Shown here: positions 1-9,145 of the stretch, one piece after another
Position numbering within the stretch: the stretch's first letter is position 1
Layout: each line of letters begins with the position of its first letter
Assembly: GCA_026397915.1 (NCBI GenBank)
Contig: JAPLTX010000008.1
Span: 186,001-250,000 of the forward strand
Origin: Verrucomicrobiota bacterium
GTDB lineage: Bacteria > Verrucomicrobiota > Verrucomicrobiia > CAIQCK01
Direction of reading: 5' to 3'
Length of the DNA: 64,000 nucleotides
The notes under the pieces: model-generated
What the model was told of the DNA's origin: nothing
Database searches by the model: none
Seen by the model: the letters and a program-made list of their open reading frames with translations, nothing else
Made by a program: the position numbers and the translations under genes

Positions 1-237
1 GACAGTGCCGCGCAGTGAGTTCAGGTCACCGGGTCGCGCGAAGCGCGCCCAGCCGGTGAGTTCCTTCAACTCACCCTTGATCGTGCCCCAGGTCGCAGGC
101 ACCGCGAAGCCCACGATGCAGTTGTTGGTGGAGAGATTGATTGTCGGCATCTGCTGCGCGCCGACAACGGTCGTGGACACGACCAGCGCCGCCAGCCAGC
201 CGACGCAACGCGCCATCACTCTATTGCTCCGTTTCAT
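1..237 (-). CDS. YceI-like secreted protein, C-terminus cut by window edge
   Basis: The minus strand stays open from an ATG at 237 (MKRSNRVMARC...) to the left edge with no stop, giving 79 codons. An alternative in-frame ATG lies at 216. The N-terminus has basic residues, a hydrophobic run and an Ala-Gln-Gln cleavage-like end, so it looks like a signal peptide. The mature part starts with an INLSTNNCIVGF-type strand followed by VPATWGTIKGEL and GDLNSLRGTV. This matches the opening strands of YceI/lipocalin-like isoprenoid-binding proteins, in which a 'x-V-x-F' strand and a 'G-x-F/L-x-x-(L/F)-x-G' strand precede 'D-x-x-x-S-x-x-x-V'. It lies 54 bases downstream of the ornithine decarboxylase gene on the same strand, so it may be the third gene of that operon. 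The family assignment rests on the first third of the domain only. Confidence 0.55.
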   Translation of the reverse strand, partial: MKRSNRVMARCVGWLAALVVSTTVVGAQQMPTINLSTNNCIVGFAVPATWGTIKGELKELTGWARFARPGDLNSLRGTV

Positions 238-291
238 TTGGCCGCGCACTCTACCCGTGCGTTCCAGCGGCGTCACTTTCAAACTGCGCGC

Positions 292-1431
292 CTACTGGTT
301 CACATGCACCACCTTCGCCGGCGGGAAGCCGTTGAAGTAAGTGGAGGAGGCGTGGCTGTAAGCGCCGATGTTCTCGCTGTAGAGCAGGTCGCCCAGTTGG
401 AGGTCGGGCAGGTTCTCGGCCATCGAGACCACGTCCAGCGCGTCGCACGTCGGGCCAAAGACGGAGCAAATCTGTGTCGCGCCTTTCTTGAACGACTTCA
501 GGTGGTAGTGGCAGTGGTCGAAGATGACGCCGGAAAAGGTGTGATAAACACCGTCGTTGATGTAGTAGCAGAGTTTGCCGTCGCGCACGGCCTTGCCGAT
601 AATCTTCGAGATGGCGGTCGCCGTCGTCGCGACGAGGAACCGGCCCGGCTCGGCCAGAATCTGCACCTCCTTCGGGAACAGCCGGTCAATCTCGCGATTG
701 ATGACCTTCGCCAGTTCGCGGAACGGTTTGACCGACGCGTCATACGGCGCGGGGAAACCGCCGCCGATGTCTAGCAGGTTCATTTTCTTGTAGCCGCGAT
801 CCTTCGCCTCCTTGAAGATGTTCGCGGCGAGGTTGATCGCCTGGACGTAGTTCTCGAAGTTGGTGGTCTGGCTGCCGACGTGGAAGCTGAGGCCCTCGAC
901 GACGAGGCCGGCCTTGTTGGCTTCGAGGATGAGGTCCACCGCTTCACCCGGCGCCGCGCCAAACTTTGACGACAGTTCCACCATCGCACCGGTGTTCGGC
1001 ACCTTCAGCCGCAGCGCAAGCCCCGCGTGTGGCGCGTGGCGCTTGATCTTCTTGATCTCCTCGGAGTTGTCGAACGTCACCAGCGGCTTGTATTGGTCGA
1101 GTTGCTCCAGCGTCTCGGTGGCCTTGATCGGGTTGGCGTAAATGATCTTGTCCCAGATCCAGTCCTGCCGCTGCTTGGCCGGCATCTCCTTGATGTTCTC
1201 ATAAACGATCATGAACTCCGGCATCGAGGCCACATCGAAGCTCGCGCCGGCTTTGTAGAGCGTGCGGACGATGGCCGGGAGGGAGTTGGCCTTCACCGCG
1301 AAGTAAGCCTGCACGCGCGGTAGATATTTTTTGAACTCCGCGTAGTTGCGCCGCAACTCGTCATGGTCCACCACGAACAACGGCGTGCCGTGCTCCTTCG
1401 CCAGTTTCTTCAGAGTGCTCTTGGTGACCAT
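292..1431 (-). CDS. Ornithine decarboxylase-like PLP enzyme (alanine racemase fold)
   Basis: Fold-type III PLP decarboxylase of the ODC/DapDC group, 379 aa, probably making putrescine from ornithine in the cytoplasm. Visible motifs are the PLP-lysine strand YFAVKAN (Lys47), the HVGSQ motif, the glycine-rich phosphate loop DIGGGFP, the EPGR motif and, near the C-terminus, FGPTCDALD with the Cys-Asp pair (Cys329) that defines ODC-type active sites contributed across the dimer. The start is set at the ATG at 1431: the upstream gene stops at 1433, leaving TAG-G-ATG, and a GGAGA lies about 8 bases upstream inside the end of that gene. The two genes are therefore translationally coupled. The product would feed the upstream homospermidine synthase. 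A lysine- or carboxynorspermidine-decarboxylase specificity is possible, but the GPTCDxLD motif favours ODC. Confidence 0.85.
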   Translation of the reverse strand: MVTKSTLKKLAKEHGTPLFVVDHDELRRNYAEFKKYLPRVQAYFAVKANSLPAIVRTLYKAGASFDVASMPEFMIVYENIKEMPAKQRQDWIWDKIIYANPIKATETLEQLDQYKPLVTFDNSEEIKKIKRHAPHAGLALRLKVPNTGAMVELSSKFGAAPGEAVDLILEANKAGLVVEGLSFHVGSQTTNFENYVQAINLAANIFKEAKDRGYKKMNLLDIGGGFPAPYDASVKPFRELAKVINREIDRLFPKEVQILAEPGRFLVATTATAISKIIGKAVRDGKLCYYINDGVYHTFSGVIFDHCHYHLKSFKKGATQICSVFGPTCDALDVVSMAENLPDLQLGDLLYSENIGAYSHASSTYFNGFPPAKVVHVNQ

Positions 1432-1432
1432 C

Positions 1433-2890
1433 CTAGTCTCCGTCGGTGATGAGGAAGTTCTTGAACTGCCACGGGTCGTCGAGATCAATCTTCGGATTGT
1501 TGTGGCCCTGGAACGCGTTGGTGTAGTGCTTCAACGGCGTCCAGTCGGCCGGCTTGGAAATCCACTTGCCGAGATATGGCTTGGCAATCTTCAGCACATA
1601 TTCGTGCGGCAGATCGTCCGGCACGCAGACACCCTTGGCGGGGTTCTCGATCATCCACGTCGCCGCGGCGATCACCGAGATGGCCACCTGCATCGTCGTC
1701 GCGTTCTGGTGCGGCACCAGCCGGCGCGATTCCTCGATGCTGAGGTCGCTGCCCGTCCACCACGAGTTATAGGCGTGGCCCATCAACAACGCGCCGAGGA
1801 TGTCGGCGCCGCTGGTGATCTCGTCGTTAAGGATGCGCTGCTTTTCCTGAAGCTTGTAGTCGTAGCCGCGCAGTTCGTTGAGGGACGCGATGGCCGAGTC
1901 CGTCGGACAATACGCGTAGTGGACCGTGGGCCGGTAGATCGCCTTGCCGTTTTCCAAGACCGTCAGCCGGTCAGAGATGGTGAACGCCTCGCCGTGGCGC
2001 ACGACCATGCCGTGGATGCAGTAGTTCGGCACCCAGGACGCGACCCATGTGTTCATGCCCATGCGGGCGAGACAGATTTGGTTGCGCGGCCCGTCGGCAT
2101 GTTCGTAAGCAAGCGGCGGCAGTTCCTTCTCGTGCGTGCCCCAGCCCATCTCCGACGTTGTCGTGCCTTCCTCGCGGAAGCCTTCGACGCTCCAGGTGTT
2201 GACGAACTCGTCCACCTGCTTCGGCTTGTTGGTAATCTGAGTGTCGCGCTCGCTGCAATGAATCACCTTCACGCCGAGCTTCATCGCGAGGCGGTTGAAC
2301 TTCTGGTCCTTGATGAACTGCCGGACCTCGTCGGCGTCAGCGCCGTTGGCTTTCTTGTCGGCCAGCATCCGTTTGCCGATGTCAATCAAGCCCTGCTTGG
2401 TGAAATGCGAGATGAGGCCGGGATTTGCTCCGTGCTCGATCACTGCCGTCGGGCCCGGCTTGGCCCAGCCCGCGGTCATGCGGCGGAGGTTCATGTGCCG
2501 CCAGTAGAGCGTCATCTTGGTTGGCGGCGCGTCCTTGGCATTCTCGTAGGGGTCCCAAAGTTCGACGGAGGTGTTGATATAGAGCACGCCGTTGTCGTGG
2601 CACCACTGGAGGATTTCACAACATTCAATGTTCCACGCGAGATCAATCAACAGGTCGCCCGCCGAGAGATACTTGCCGAGCAGTGCGCCCATGTTGTCGC
2701 GCGTCACGCGCTTGCGCGCGAATTTCACGCCGCGCGCCGTCCAAGGCCGCAACGCTTCGCGGCGGTCCTCGAAATCCATCACCGTGATGTTCTTCGCCGG
2801 CATCTTGATCTGCTTGACCAGAATCGGCAGCGCGCATTGCGCCACCGCGCCGTAACCCACAAACAAAACCTTCTTGTTGAACTCGATCAT
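1433..2890 (-). CDS. hss: Homospermidine synthase
   Basis: Bacterial-type homospermidine synthase, 485 aa, of the saccharopine-dehydrogenase-like Rossmann superfamily. It uses NAD+ to join aminobutyl groups from putrescine into sym-homospermidine. The N-terminus (MIEFNKKVLFVGYGAVAQ) carries the dinucleotide-binding GxGxxxQ loop, followed by a VMDF strand with the acidic end. Long family-typical segments follow, such as VIEHGANPGLISHF and INTSVELWDPY. The start at 2890 is chosen over an in-frame ATG at 2926 because an AGAGGT Shine-Dalgarno lies 6 bases before it and the family begins at this strand. The gene overlaps nothing and is followed after one base by the decarboxylase, so it is a two-step polyamine operon. 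Confidence 0.92.
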   Translation of the reverse strand: MIEFNKKVLFVGYGAVAQCALPILVKQIKMPAKNITVMDFEDRREALRPWTARGVKFARKRVTRDNMGALLGKYLSAGDLLIDLAWNIECCEILQWCHDNGVLYINTSVELWDPYENAKDAPPTKMTLYWRHMNLRRMTAGWAKPGPTAVIEHGANPGLISHFTKQGLIDIGKRMLADKKANGADADEVRQFIKDQKFNRLAMKLGVKVIHCSERDTQITNKPKQVDEFVNTWSVEGFREEGTTTSEMGWGTHEKELPPLAYEHADGPRNQICLARMGMNTWVASWVPNYCIHGMVVRHGEAFTISDRLTVLENGKAIYRPTVHYAYCPTDSAIASLNELRGYDYKLQEKQRILNDEITSGADILGALLMGHAYNSWWTGSDLSIEESRRLVPHQNATTMQVAISVIAAATWMIENPAKGVCVPDDLPHEYVLKIAKPYLGKWISKPADWTPLKHYTNAFQGHNNPKIDLDDPWQFKNFLITDGD

Positions 2891-3148
2891 CGCGACACCT
2901 CTGTTATTGCCGCGCTCGGCGGCCATTCTTATCTGTCGGCCCGCATTCGGCCCGTGGCCCGAACCAGACCGTCACCGACAGAGCGCGGACTTTGTCCGAA
3001 ATCCTCGCGCGTGACAAGTTTCTATTCGGTGACATTCCAGCTTTGAGAAGCCTGCTCCGCATTTCAAAAAAACGCTGGCGTCACGCGTGGACTTGCGGCA
3101 TACACGCATTGTGGAAAACGCGGTCCGGTTGTCAACAAGGAGCGAGTG

Positions 3149-4111
3149 ATGAAATTGATTCGTAATGTCGTTCTGCTGAGTCTGTCTATCACCCTACTGT
3201 GTGCTGTCGCGGCGCGCGGCTACGACCTGCCTTCCGTCAACCTCGGCTTCACCAGCTTTTTCGACGGCGGGCCGCCGGCTGGCCCTGGTTTCTATTTCAC
3301 GCAGTATTTCGAGTATTACCACGCGAACAAATTCGCCGATAACGGTGGCAACACCATGTTGTTGCCCAGCGGCGCCAAGCCCACCATCGAAGTCTTCGCC
3401 AGTCTCTCGCAACTTATCTATCAGTCGGACCAAAAGGTGCTGCTCGGCGGCAAATGGGGTTTGGATTTCATTCTGCCTGCGGCGGACTTTGACGTGGAGC
3501 CGAAGAACCCGTGGCTAACCGACAACGGTGGCGGTATCGGCGACGTCCTAGTCGGGCCATATCTCCAGTGGGACCCGATCATGGGCGAGAAAGGGCCAAT
3601 CTTTATGCACCGTGTCGAATTTCAGTGCATCCTGCCCACCGGCAGCTACAGCCCGACCGAGGACCTCAACGCCGGTGCCAACTTCTTCTCGTTCAATCCC
3701 TACTGGGCCGCCACTTGGTTCATCGTGCCAAAATGGACGCTCTCGTGGCGCGTCCACTATCTCTGGAACGACGAGAACGACAGCCCCGACAGAAATGTTC
3801 CTGTCTTCGCGACCGCCAAGAAAACCCAAGCCGGGCAGGCAGTCCATCTGAATTGGGCTGCCGAATACGAAGTCATTGAGAAGAGGCTCAACGTCGGCAT
3901 CAACGGCTACTTCCTCACGCAGTTCACGGACACGCAGGTGGATGGTCAGGACGTCCTCGGCCGCCGCGAGCAGGTCATAGGCATCGGCCCTGGCGCGGTC
4001 TATCATTTCTCCAAGGACGACCACCTGTTCTGCAATACCTACTTCGAGATGGATGCGCGCAATCGCGCCGAAGGCCAGCGCTTCGTCCTGCGCTTCGTGC
4101 ATCATTTCTAG
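3149..4111 (+). CDS. SphA / phenol-degradation meta-pathway family outer-membrane protein
   Basis: A 320-aa secreted beta-barrel-type protein. A clear signal peptide (MKLIRNVVLLSLSITLLCAVAARG) is followed by YDLPSVNLGFTSFFDGG and FTQYFEYYHA, the N-terminal signature of the COG4313/SphA family annotated as 'meta-pathway of phenol degradation'. The protein alternates aromatic amphipathic strands and ends in FVLRFVHHF; a terminal Phe is the usual outer-membrane insertion signal. ATG 3149 has an AAGGAG 6 bases upstream; a GTG at 3146 is less likely. It is transcribed divergently from the polyamine operon across a 258-base gap. The family is thought to move hydrophobic molecules, but its substrate here is unknown and the 'phenol degradation' label should not be read as a function. 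Confidence 0.7.
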   Translation: MKLIRNVVLLSLSITLLCAVAARGYDLPSVNLGFTSFFDGGPPAGPGFYFTQYFEYYHANKFADNGGNTMLLPSGAKPTIEVFASLSQLIYQSDQKVLLGGKWGLDFILPAADFDVEPKNPWLTDNGGGIGDVLVGPYLQWDPIMGEKGPIFMHRVEFQCILPTGSYSPTEDLNAGANFFSFNPYWAATWFIVPKWTLSWRVHYLWNDENDSPDRNVPVFATAKKTQAGQAVHLNWAAEYEVIEKRLNVGINGYFLTQFTDTQVDGQDVLGRREQVIGIGPGAVYHFSKDDHLFCNTYFEMDARNRAEGQRFVLRFVHHF

Positions 4112-4194
4112 GCAGCGCACAAATCGGCCTCGCTAACGGATTGTTGTGAAACCGCTTTCGTGGCGTTGCAATACAGCGTATAGTGCTCTGCTCA

Positions 4195-5658
4195 ATGAAA
4201 GTGTTGTTGTTGTATCCGGAGTTTCCGATCACGTTTTGGAGTTTCAAGCACGCGCTGAAGTTCATTCGCAAGAAGGCTTCTCTGCCACCGCTCGGACTGC
4301 TCACTGTCGCTTCTATGCTACCATCCTCTTGGGAAAAGAGGCTGGTGGACGCCAACGTCCGCGCCCTCACCGATCAGGATCTCGCGTGGGCCGACGTTGT
4401 CTTCGTTAGCGCCATGATCGCGCAGCGGCATTCAACGCACGAACTCATCGCCCGTTGTCGCGCCGTGGGCAAGAAGATCGTCGCCGGCGGGCCGCTGTTC
4501 ATTGCTGAACACGACCAGTTTCCGGAGGTGGATTATTTCGTCCTGAATGAAGCGGAGGTGACGCTGCCGGAATTTCTCCGCGACTTCGAGCGCGGCGCGG
4601 CGCGGCGCGTGTATGCGTCGCCGGAACATCCCGACATCCGCCAGACGCCGGCGCCGATGTGGAAGCTGGCGGACCTGCACCGCTACGCCTCGATGAGCCT
4701 CCAGTTTTCGCGGGGCTGCCCGTTCGACTGCGAGTTCTGCAACATCACCGCCATGTTTGGCCACCGCCCGCGCACCAAGACCTCCGCGCAAATCATCACC
4801 GAACTGGATGGCCTCTACCATGCCGGCTGGCGCGGCCAGGTGTTTTTCGTGGACGACAATTTCATCGGCAACAAGCGCTACCTCCGCGAAGAACTGCTGC
4901 CCGCGCTCATCGCGTGGCGGAAAGGCAAACGCCGCATCCCGTTCTTCACCGAGGCGTCCATCAACCTCGCCGACGACGCGGAACTGATGCGCCTGATGGT
5001 TGAGGCGGGCTTCGACACCGTCTTCATCGGCATTGAGACACCCGCCGACGCCGGCCTCGCCGAGTGTAACAAGCGCCAGAACACCGGCCGCGACATGGTC
5101 GCCGACGTGAAACGCATCCAGCGCGCCGGGTTGCAGGTGCAGGGCGGATTCATCGTTGGATTCGACAGCGACACAGCAACGATTTTCCAGCGACAGATCG
5201 AGTTCATCCAGAAAAGCGGCATCGTCACCGCCATGGTCGGCTTGCTCAACGCCATTCCCGAAACCAAACTTTACGAGCGGCTCAAACGCGAAGGCCGCCT
5301 GCTCGGCCAGATGAGCGGCAATAACGTGGATGGCACCACCAACTTCATTCCGCGCATGGACATCGAGAAACTGCACGAGGGCTACAAGGAGATCATGCGA
5401 AAAATCTACGCGCCCGGGCCCTACTACAAACGCGTCCGCACGTTCCTGCGCGAGTATCGGGCGCCGAAGGTAAGTTTCACGCTGAACTGGCGCTACCTGC
5501 TGGCGTTCGCCCACTCCAGCGTGCGTCTCGGTCTCTTCGGCAGCGAGCGATTCCACTACTGGGGCCTGCTTGTGTGGACGTTCTTCCGCCGTCCCGCGCA
5601 CTTCCAGCTCGCCGTCACCCTCGCCATCTACGGCCACCACTTTCGCAAAACCTGTTAA
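4195..5658 (+). CDS. B12-binding domain radical SAM protein (DUF4070 type), copy 1
   Basis: A 487-aa radical SAM enzyme. Residues 1-140 form an N-terminal Rossmann-like cobalamin-binding domain (LLLYPEFPITFWSF, PPLGLLTVASMLP, KKIVAGGP), without a DxHxxG motif, as is usual in this class. The radical SAM barrel follows, with the [4Fe-4S] site at Cys175, Cys179 and Cys182 (FSRGCPFDCEFC). Later motifs FVDDNFIGNK, IGIETP and GFIVGFDSD are typical, and the roughly 130-residue C-terminal region matches DUF4070. Such enzymes usually do methyl transfer or carbon-skeleton chemistry on lipids or cofactors; HpnP-type hopanoid methylases share this layout. ATG 4195 is followed by MKVLLLYPEF; a TATAGT box sits only about 10 bases upstream. 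It is a full-length, gap-free paralogue of the gene at 11750. The substrate is unknown. Confidence 0.85.
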   Translation: MKVLLLYPEFPITFWSFKHALKFIRKKASLPPLGLLTVASMLPSSWEKRLVDANVRALTDQDLAWADVVFVSAMIAQRHSTHELIARCRAVGKKIVAGGPLFIAEHDQFPEVDYFVLNEAEVTLPEFLRDFERGAARRVYASPEHPDIRQTPAPMWKLADLHRYASMSLQFSRGCPFDCEFCNITAMFGHRPRTKTSAQIITELDGLYHAGWRGQVFFVDDNFIGNKRYLREELLPALIAWRKGKRRIPFFTEASINLADDAELMRLMVEAGFDTVFIGIETPADAGLAECNKRQNTGRDMVADVKRIQRAGLQVQGGFIVGFDSDTATIFQRQIEFIQKSGIVTAMVGLLNAIPETKLYERLKREGRLLGQMSGNNVDGTTNFIPRMDIEKLHEGYKEIMRKIYAPGPYYKRVRTFLREYRAPKVSFTLNWRYLLAFAHSSVRLGLFGSERFHYWGLLVWTFFRRPAHFQLAVTLAIYGHHFRKTC

Positions 5659-5688
5659 GCGATGGGCGTGTGAACCGGCCCGGCGGCG

Positions 5689-6174
5689 TCAGTGCCCGCC
5701 GCAACAACCGCCGCCGTGCTCGTCGTGATGCGCGCCGTGGCAGCATTCCAGTTCTTCCGGCTTCGCGTTGCGCTTGGCCACCAGCTCCACGTCAAAGGTC
5801 AGGTCCACGCCTGCCAGCGGATGATTTGCATCTATCGTCACGTGCGACGGGCTGACCTTCATCACCGTCACGACCATCGCCTCGGCGGCGCCAGCGCGAA
5901 ACTGATCGCCGACCTTGATCTCCTGCGCCGGGAATTTCTCGCGCGGCACCTCCATCACGCGAGCCGCGTCGCGCTCGCCGTAGGCTTCCTTCGCCGCTAC
6001 CGTCACGCGCTTCTTGTCGCCGACCGCCATTGCGCTTAGATGCGTTTCCAGGCCGGGAATGATGTGTCCCGTGCCCTCGACAAACGACAACGGCTCGCCG
6101 CCGGCGGAGCTGTCCAACGTCTTCCCGGCTGGATCCGTCAGCGTGTAGTGAAACGAAATGACTTGTTTGTTCAT
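5689..6174 (-). CDS. slyD: SlyD-type FKBP peptidyl-prolyl isomerase
   Basis: A 161-aa cytoplasmic FKBP-type prolyl isomerase and chaperone of the SlyD group. It starts MNKQVISFHYTLTD, and the FKBP core is split by the insert-in-flap chaperone domain: GTGHIIPGLE and MAVGDKKRVTV before it, NHPLAGVDLTFDVELV after it. The family's metal-binding tail is clear: the last 20 residues are rich in Cys and His (ECCHG, HHDEH, GGGCCGGH), which in SlyD proteins binds Ni2+ and supports metallochaperone roles. The start at 6174 is the first Met that gives the family N-terminus; an upstream in-frame Met adds a non-conserved leader. It is convergent with the radical SAM gene, with 30 bases between the two stops. 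Confidence 0.93.
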   Translation of the reverse strand: MNKQVISFHYTLTDPAGKTLDSSAGGEPLSFVEGTGHIIPGLETHLSAMAVGDKKRVTVAAKEAYGERDAARVMEVPREKFPAQEIKVGDQFRAGAAEAMVVTVMKVSPSHVTIDANHPLAGVDLTFDVELVAKRNAKPEELECCHGAHHDEHGGGCCGGH

Positions 6175-6326
6175 AGTGTTGTCCAATTTCTGAAAATGAG
6201 CCGCGGACTCTACGTGCATTCCCCACCCTTGTCGAAAAGTATTTCGTCCCCCCAGTCCGAGCGCGGCGACAGTCTATGGCCGCCTGCAACCGACGGCTGA
6301 AAAGCGCTGCTCCGTCTTCGTGGCCA

Positions 6327-7562
6327 TCACATCTTGGCAATCACCGCGTCGCCGAACTCGCTGCACTTGATCTCTTTTGCACCCTCCATCTGGCGGGCGA
6401 AATCGTAGGTGACGGTCCTGGCGGCGATGGCGCCGTCGAGCCCCTTGAGGATGAGATCGGCTGCTTCGGTCCAGCCCATGTAGCGCAGCATCATTTCGCC
6501 GGAGAGGATGACGGAGCCGGGGTTAACCTTGTCCTGATTGGCGTATTTCGGCGCGGTGCCGTGAGTGGCCTCGAAGATGGCGTGGCCGGTGAGGTAGTTG
6601 ATGTTGCCGCCGGGGGCGATGCCGATGCCACCGACCTGCGCGGCGAGGGCGTCGCTGAGGTAATCGCCGTTGAGGTTGAGCGTGGCGATGACATCGAAGT
6701 CCTCCGGCCGCGTGAGCACCTGCTGGAGCGTGATGTCGGCGATGGCGTCCTTGATGATAAGGCCGCCGGGCAGCTTGCACCACGGGCCGCCATCAATCTC
6801 CTTCGCGCCGAATTCGCGTTTGGCGAGCGCATAGCCCCAGTCGCGGAAGGCGCCTTCGGTGAACTTCATGATGTTGCCCTTGTGGACGAACGTCACCGAC
6901 TTGCGCTTGTTGGCAATGGCGTATTGGATGGCAGCGCGGATGAGTCGTTCGGTGCCTTCGCTGGAGACGGCCTTGATGCCGATGCCACTGGTTTCCGGGA
7001 AGCGGATTTGTTTCACGCCCATTTCCTTCTGCAAGAACTCGACGACCTTTTTCGCCTCGGGCGAATCGGCGGCCCATTCGATGCCGGCATAGATGTCCTC
7101 GGTGTTCTCGCGGAAGATGACCATGTTCACCTTCTCGGGGCGCTTGACGGGCGAAGGCACGCCTTTGAACCACTGCACGGGCCGCAGGCAGACATAGAGG
7201 TCGAGCATCTGGCGCAGCGCGACGTTGAGTGAGCGGATGCCTTTGCCGACGGGCGTGGTGAGCGGACCTTTGATGCCGACGAGGTATTCTTTGAACGCCT
7301 CAACCGTGTCATCAGGCAGCCAGTTATTGAACCGCTTGAACGCCGTCTCGCCCGCGAAGACCTCGAACCACGCGATCTTGCGCCGGCCGCCGTAGGCCTT
7401 CGCCACGGCCGCGTCGAGCACGCGCTCGCTGGCAGCCCAGATGTCCGACCCGGTGCCGTCGCCGCGGATGAACGGCAGGACGGGATGGTCCGGCACGTTG
7501 AGTTTGCCGTCGCGCATTGAAATTTTACCGCCGTTTGGCGGAGTGCAGGTCGTATATGGCAT
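6327..7562 (-). CDS. icd: Isocitrate dehydrogenase (NADP-type)
   Basis: TCA-cycle isocitrate dehydrogenase, 411 aa, close to the 416 aa of the E. coli enzyme. It oxidatively decarboxylates isocitrate to 2-oxoglutarate. The substrate-binding region contains [10 protein letters not shown] near the N-terminus, [12 protein letters not shown]-type residues (seen as [16 protein letters not shown]) and the iso-/isopropylmalate dehydrogenase signature around [17 protein letters not shown] with the following [10 protein letters not shown]. The start at 7562 has CAGGAG 8 bases upstream. Dimeric NADP-dependent type is the best reading from length and motifs. The gene faces away from the phosphofructokinase gene; the 212-base gap between the two starts must hold both promoters. 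Confidence 0.93.
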   Translation of the reverse strand: MPYTTCTPPNGGKISMRDGKLNVPDHPVLPFIRGDGTGSDIWAASERVLDAAVAKAYGGRRKIAWFEVFAGETAFKRFNNWLPDDTVEAFKEYLVGIKGPLTTPVGKGIRSLNVALRQMLDLYVCLRPVQWFKGVPSPVKRPEKVNMVIFRENTEDIYAGIEWAADSPEAKKVVEFLQKEMGVKQIRFPETSGIGIKAVSSEGTERLIRAAIQYAIANKRKSVTFVHKGNIMKFTEGAFRDWGYALAKREFGAKEIDGGPWCKLPGGLIIKDAIADITLQQVLTRPEDFDVIATLNLNGDYLSDALAAQVGGIGIAPGGNINYLTGHAIFEATHGTAPKYANQDKVNPGSVILSGEMMLRYMGWTEAADLILKGLDGAIAARTVTYDFARQMEGAKEIKCSEFGDAVIAKM

Positions 7563-7774
7563 CGTTTGTTCTCCTGAGAATTCGCGCAATATAGCAGAAA
7601 CACGCCGACTCGCGAGCAAGAAGTGTTTCCAAAGCGTTTTTGATGGTGACGGCAGCCGCCTTCATGTGCCCCATTGGCCGGCCCGCGGCTTCGGCACATC
7701 GCTCCAAAACACTTGCCGCGCCATTTGCTGGCAGTATGATTCCGCCGCCTAAACTTAGGAGTCAATCAAGCACC

Positions 7775-9046
7775 ATGAAACCTGTTGTCAAGAAAGGCGA
7801 AACGCTCGGTATCATCGTCGGCGGCGGGCCGGCGCCGGGCATCAACGGCGTCATCGCGGCCGCCGCCATCGAGGCCATTGATCTGGGAAAGAAAGTCATC
7901 GGCTTTTACGACGGCTTCAAATGGCTCGCGCGCGGCGACACCGATCATACCGTTTTGTTGAAGACAGACGATGTCTCCCGCATTCACTTCCAAGGAGGCT
8001 CGATCCTGCGCACCTCGCGCGAGAATCCGACCAAGGACCCGAAGAAGATGGCGAACGTGCTGGCCGGCTTGAAGAAACTCGGCGTGAACTGGCTCGTGAC
8101 CATCGGCGGCGACGACACCGCCTACAGTTCCAGCCAGGTGGAGAAACAGGCCGGGGGCGCCATCCGCGTCGTGCATGTGCCGAAGACGATTGACAACGAC
8201 CTGCCGTTGCCCGGCTCGATGCCGACGTTCGGCTACGAAACAGCGCGCGCGGTCGGCGCGGAAATCGTCCACAACCTCATGGAAGACGCCCGCACGTCCG
8301 GCCAGTGGTTCTACGTCATCTCGATGGGCCGCCACGCCGGCCATCTCGCGCTCGGCATCGGAAAAGCCTCCGGCGCCACCACCATCATCATCCCGGAGGA
8401 GTTCCACACGCCGAAGGTCACGCTCGCCGAGGTGTGTGACGTGCTCGAAGGCTCGATCATCAAACGTTACGCGATGGGCCGCCCTGACGGCGTCGCCGTC
8501 ATCGCCGAAGGCGTCGCCAGCAAGCTGGTGGACAAGGACCTCAGGGAGTTGGAGAAACAAAATCTCGCTTCGTTGGAATACGACGAACACGACAACCCCA
8601 AGCTATCCGAGGTGGATTTCGGCCGCGCCATCAAGGACGAGATCAAACGGCGGCTCGCCAAGAGCAACATGAAGATCAAGGCCGTGGACAAGAAGATCGG
8701 CTACGAGGTTCGTTGCGCGCCGCCGGTGCCGTTCGACTGCGAATACACGCGCGACCTCGGCTACTCCGCGATCCGGTTCCTCTCCAACGGCGGTTCTGGC
8801 GCGATGGTCAGCATCCAGAACGGCAAGATGGTGCCAATGTATTTTCCCGACATCATGGACGCGCGCGGCAAGACCCGCGTCCGGATGGTGGACACCGCCA
8901 CTGAATACTACACGGTCGCTCGCAACTACATGATCCGGCTCGAACCGGGCGATTTTTCCGACAAGAAGCAACTCGCTCGACTGGCCGACCTCGGCGGCTA
9001 CACGTCTGCGGAGTTCGTGAAGAAGTTCTCGCGCTACGCAAAGTAA
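7775..9046 (+). CDS. 6-phosphofructokinase, predicted pyrophosphate-dependent
   Basis: A 423-aa PfkA-superfamily enzyme that phosphorylates fructose 6-phosphate. The phosphoryl-donor loop reads GGGPAPGIN at 16-24. The diagnostic motif is GGDDT at 111-115, where ATP-dependent enzymes have GGDGS; an Asp here blocks ATP. The catalytic loop is PKTIDND at 136-142, with the Lys typical of pyrophosphate-using enzymes instead of the Gly of PGTIDND. Both point to pyrophosphate as donor, which would make the step reversible. The start at 7775 gives the family N-terminus; an AGGAG lies 13 bases upstream, a slightly long spacing. Donor specificity is inferred from motifs only. Confidence 0.88.
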   Translation: MKPVVKKGETLGIIVGGGPAPGINGVIAAAAIEAIDLGKKVIGFYDGFKWLARGDTDHTVLLKTDDVSRIHFQGGSILRTSRENPTKDPKKMANVLAGLKKLGVNWLVTIGGDDTAYSSSQVEKQAGGAIRVVHVPKTIDNDLPLPGSMPTFGYETARAVGAEIVHNLMEDARTSGQWFYVISMGRHAGHLALGIGKASGATTIIIPEEFHTPKVTLAEVCDVLEGSIIKRYAMGRPDGVAVIAEGVASKLVDKDLRELEKQNLASLEYDEHDNPKLSEVDFGRAIKDEIKRRLAKSNMKIKAVDKKIGYEVRCAPPVPFDCEYTRDLGYSAIRFLSNGGSGAMVSIQNGKMVPMYFPDIMDARGKTRVRMVDTATEYYTVARNYMIRLEPGDFSDKKQLARLADLGGYTSAEFVKKFSRYAK

Positions 9047-9145
9047 CAGTCACCGTCCTCAAAGGCCCGCCGTTTCGTGCGCGGCTCAGGTTCGTTGACG
9101 GGCGGCGTTAGCTGTGGTTCTATCCAACATGCCGTAAGGACGGTC

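Noticed and set aside
1346-3046. Long plus-strand open frame opposite the homospermidine synthase gene
   Set aside because: It is the antisense shadow of a confidently identified gene in GC-rich DNA; the sequence has the typical His/Arg/Val-rich shadow composition and no recognisable domain.
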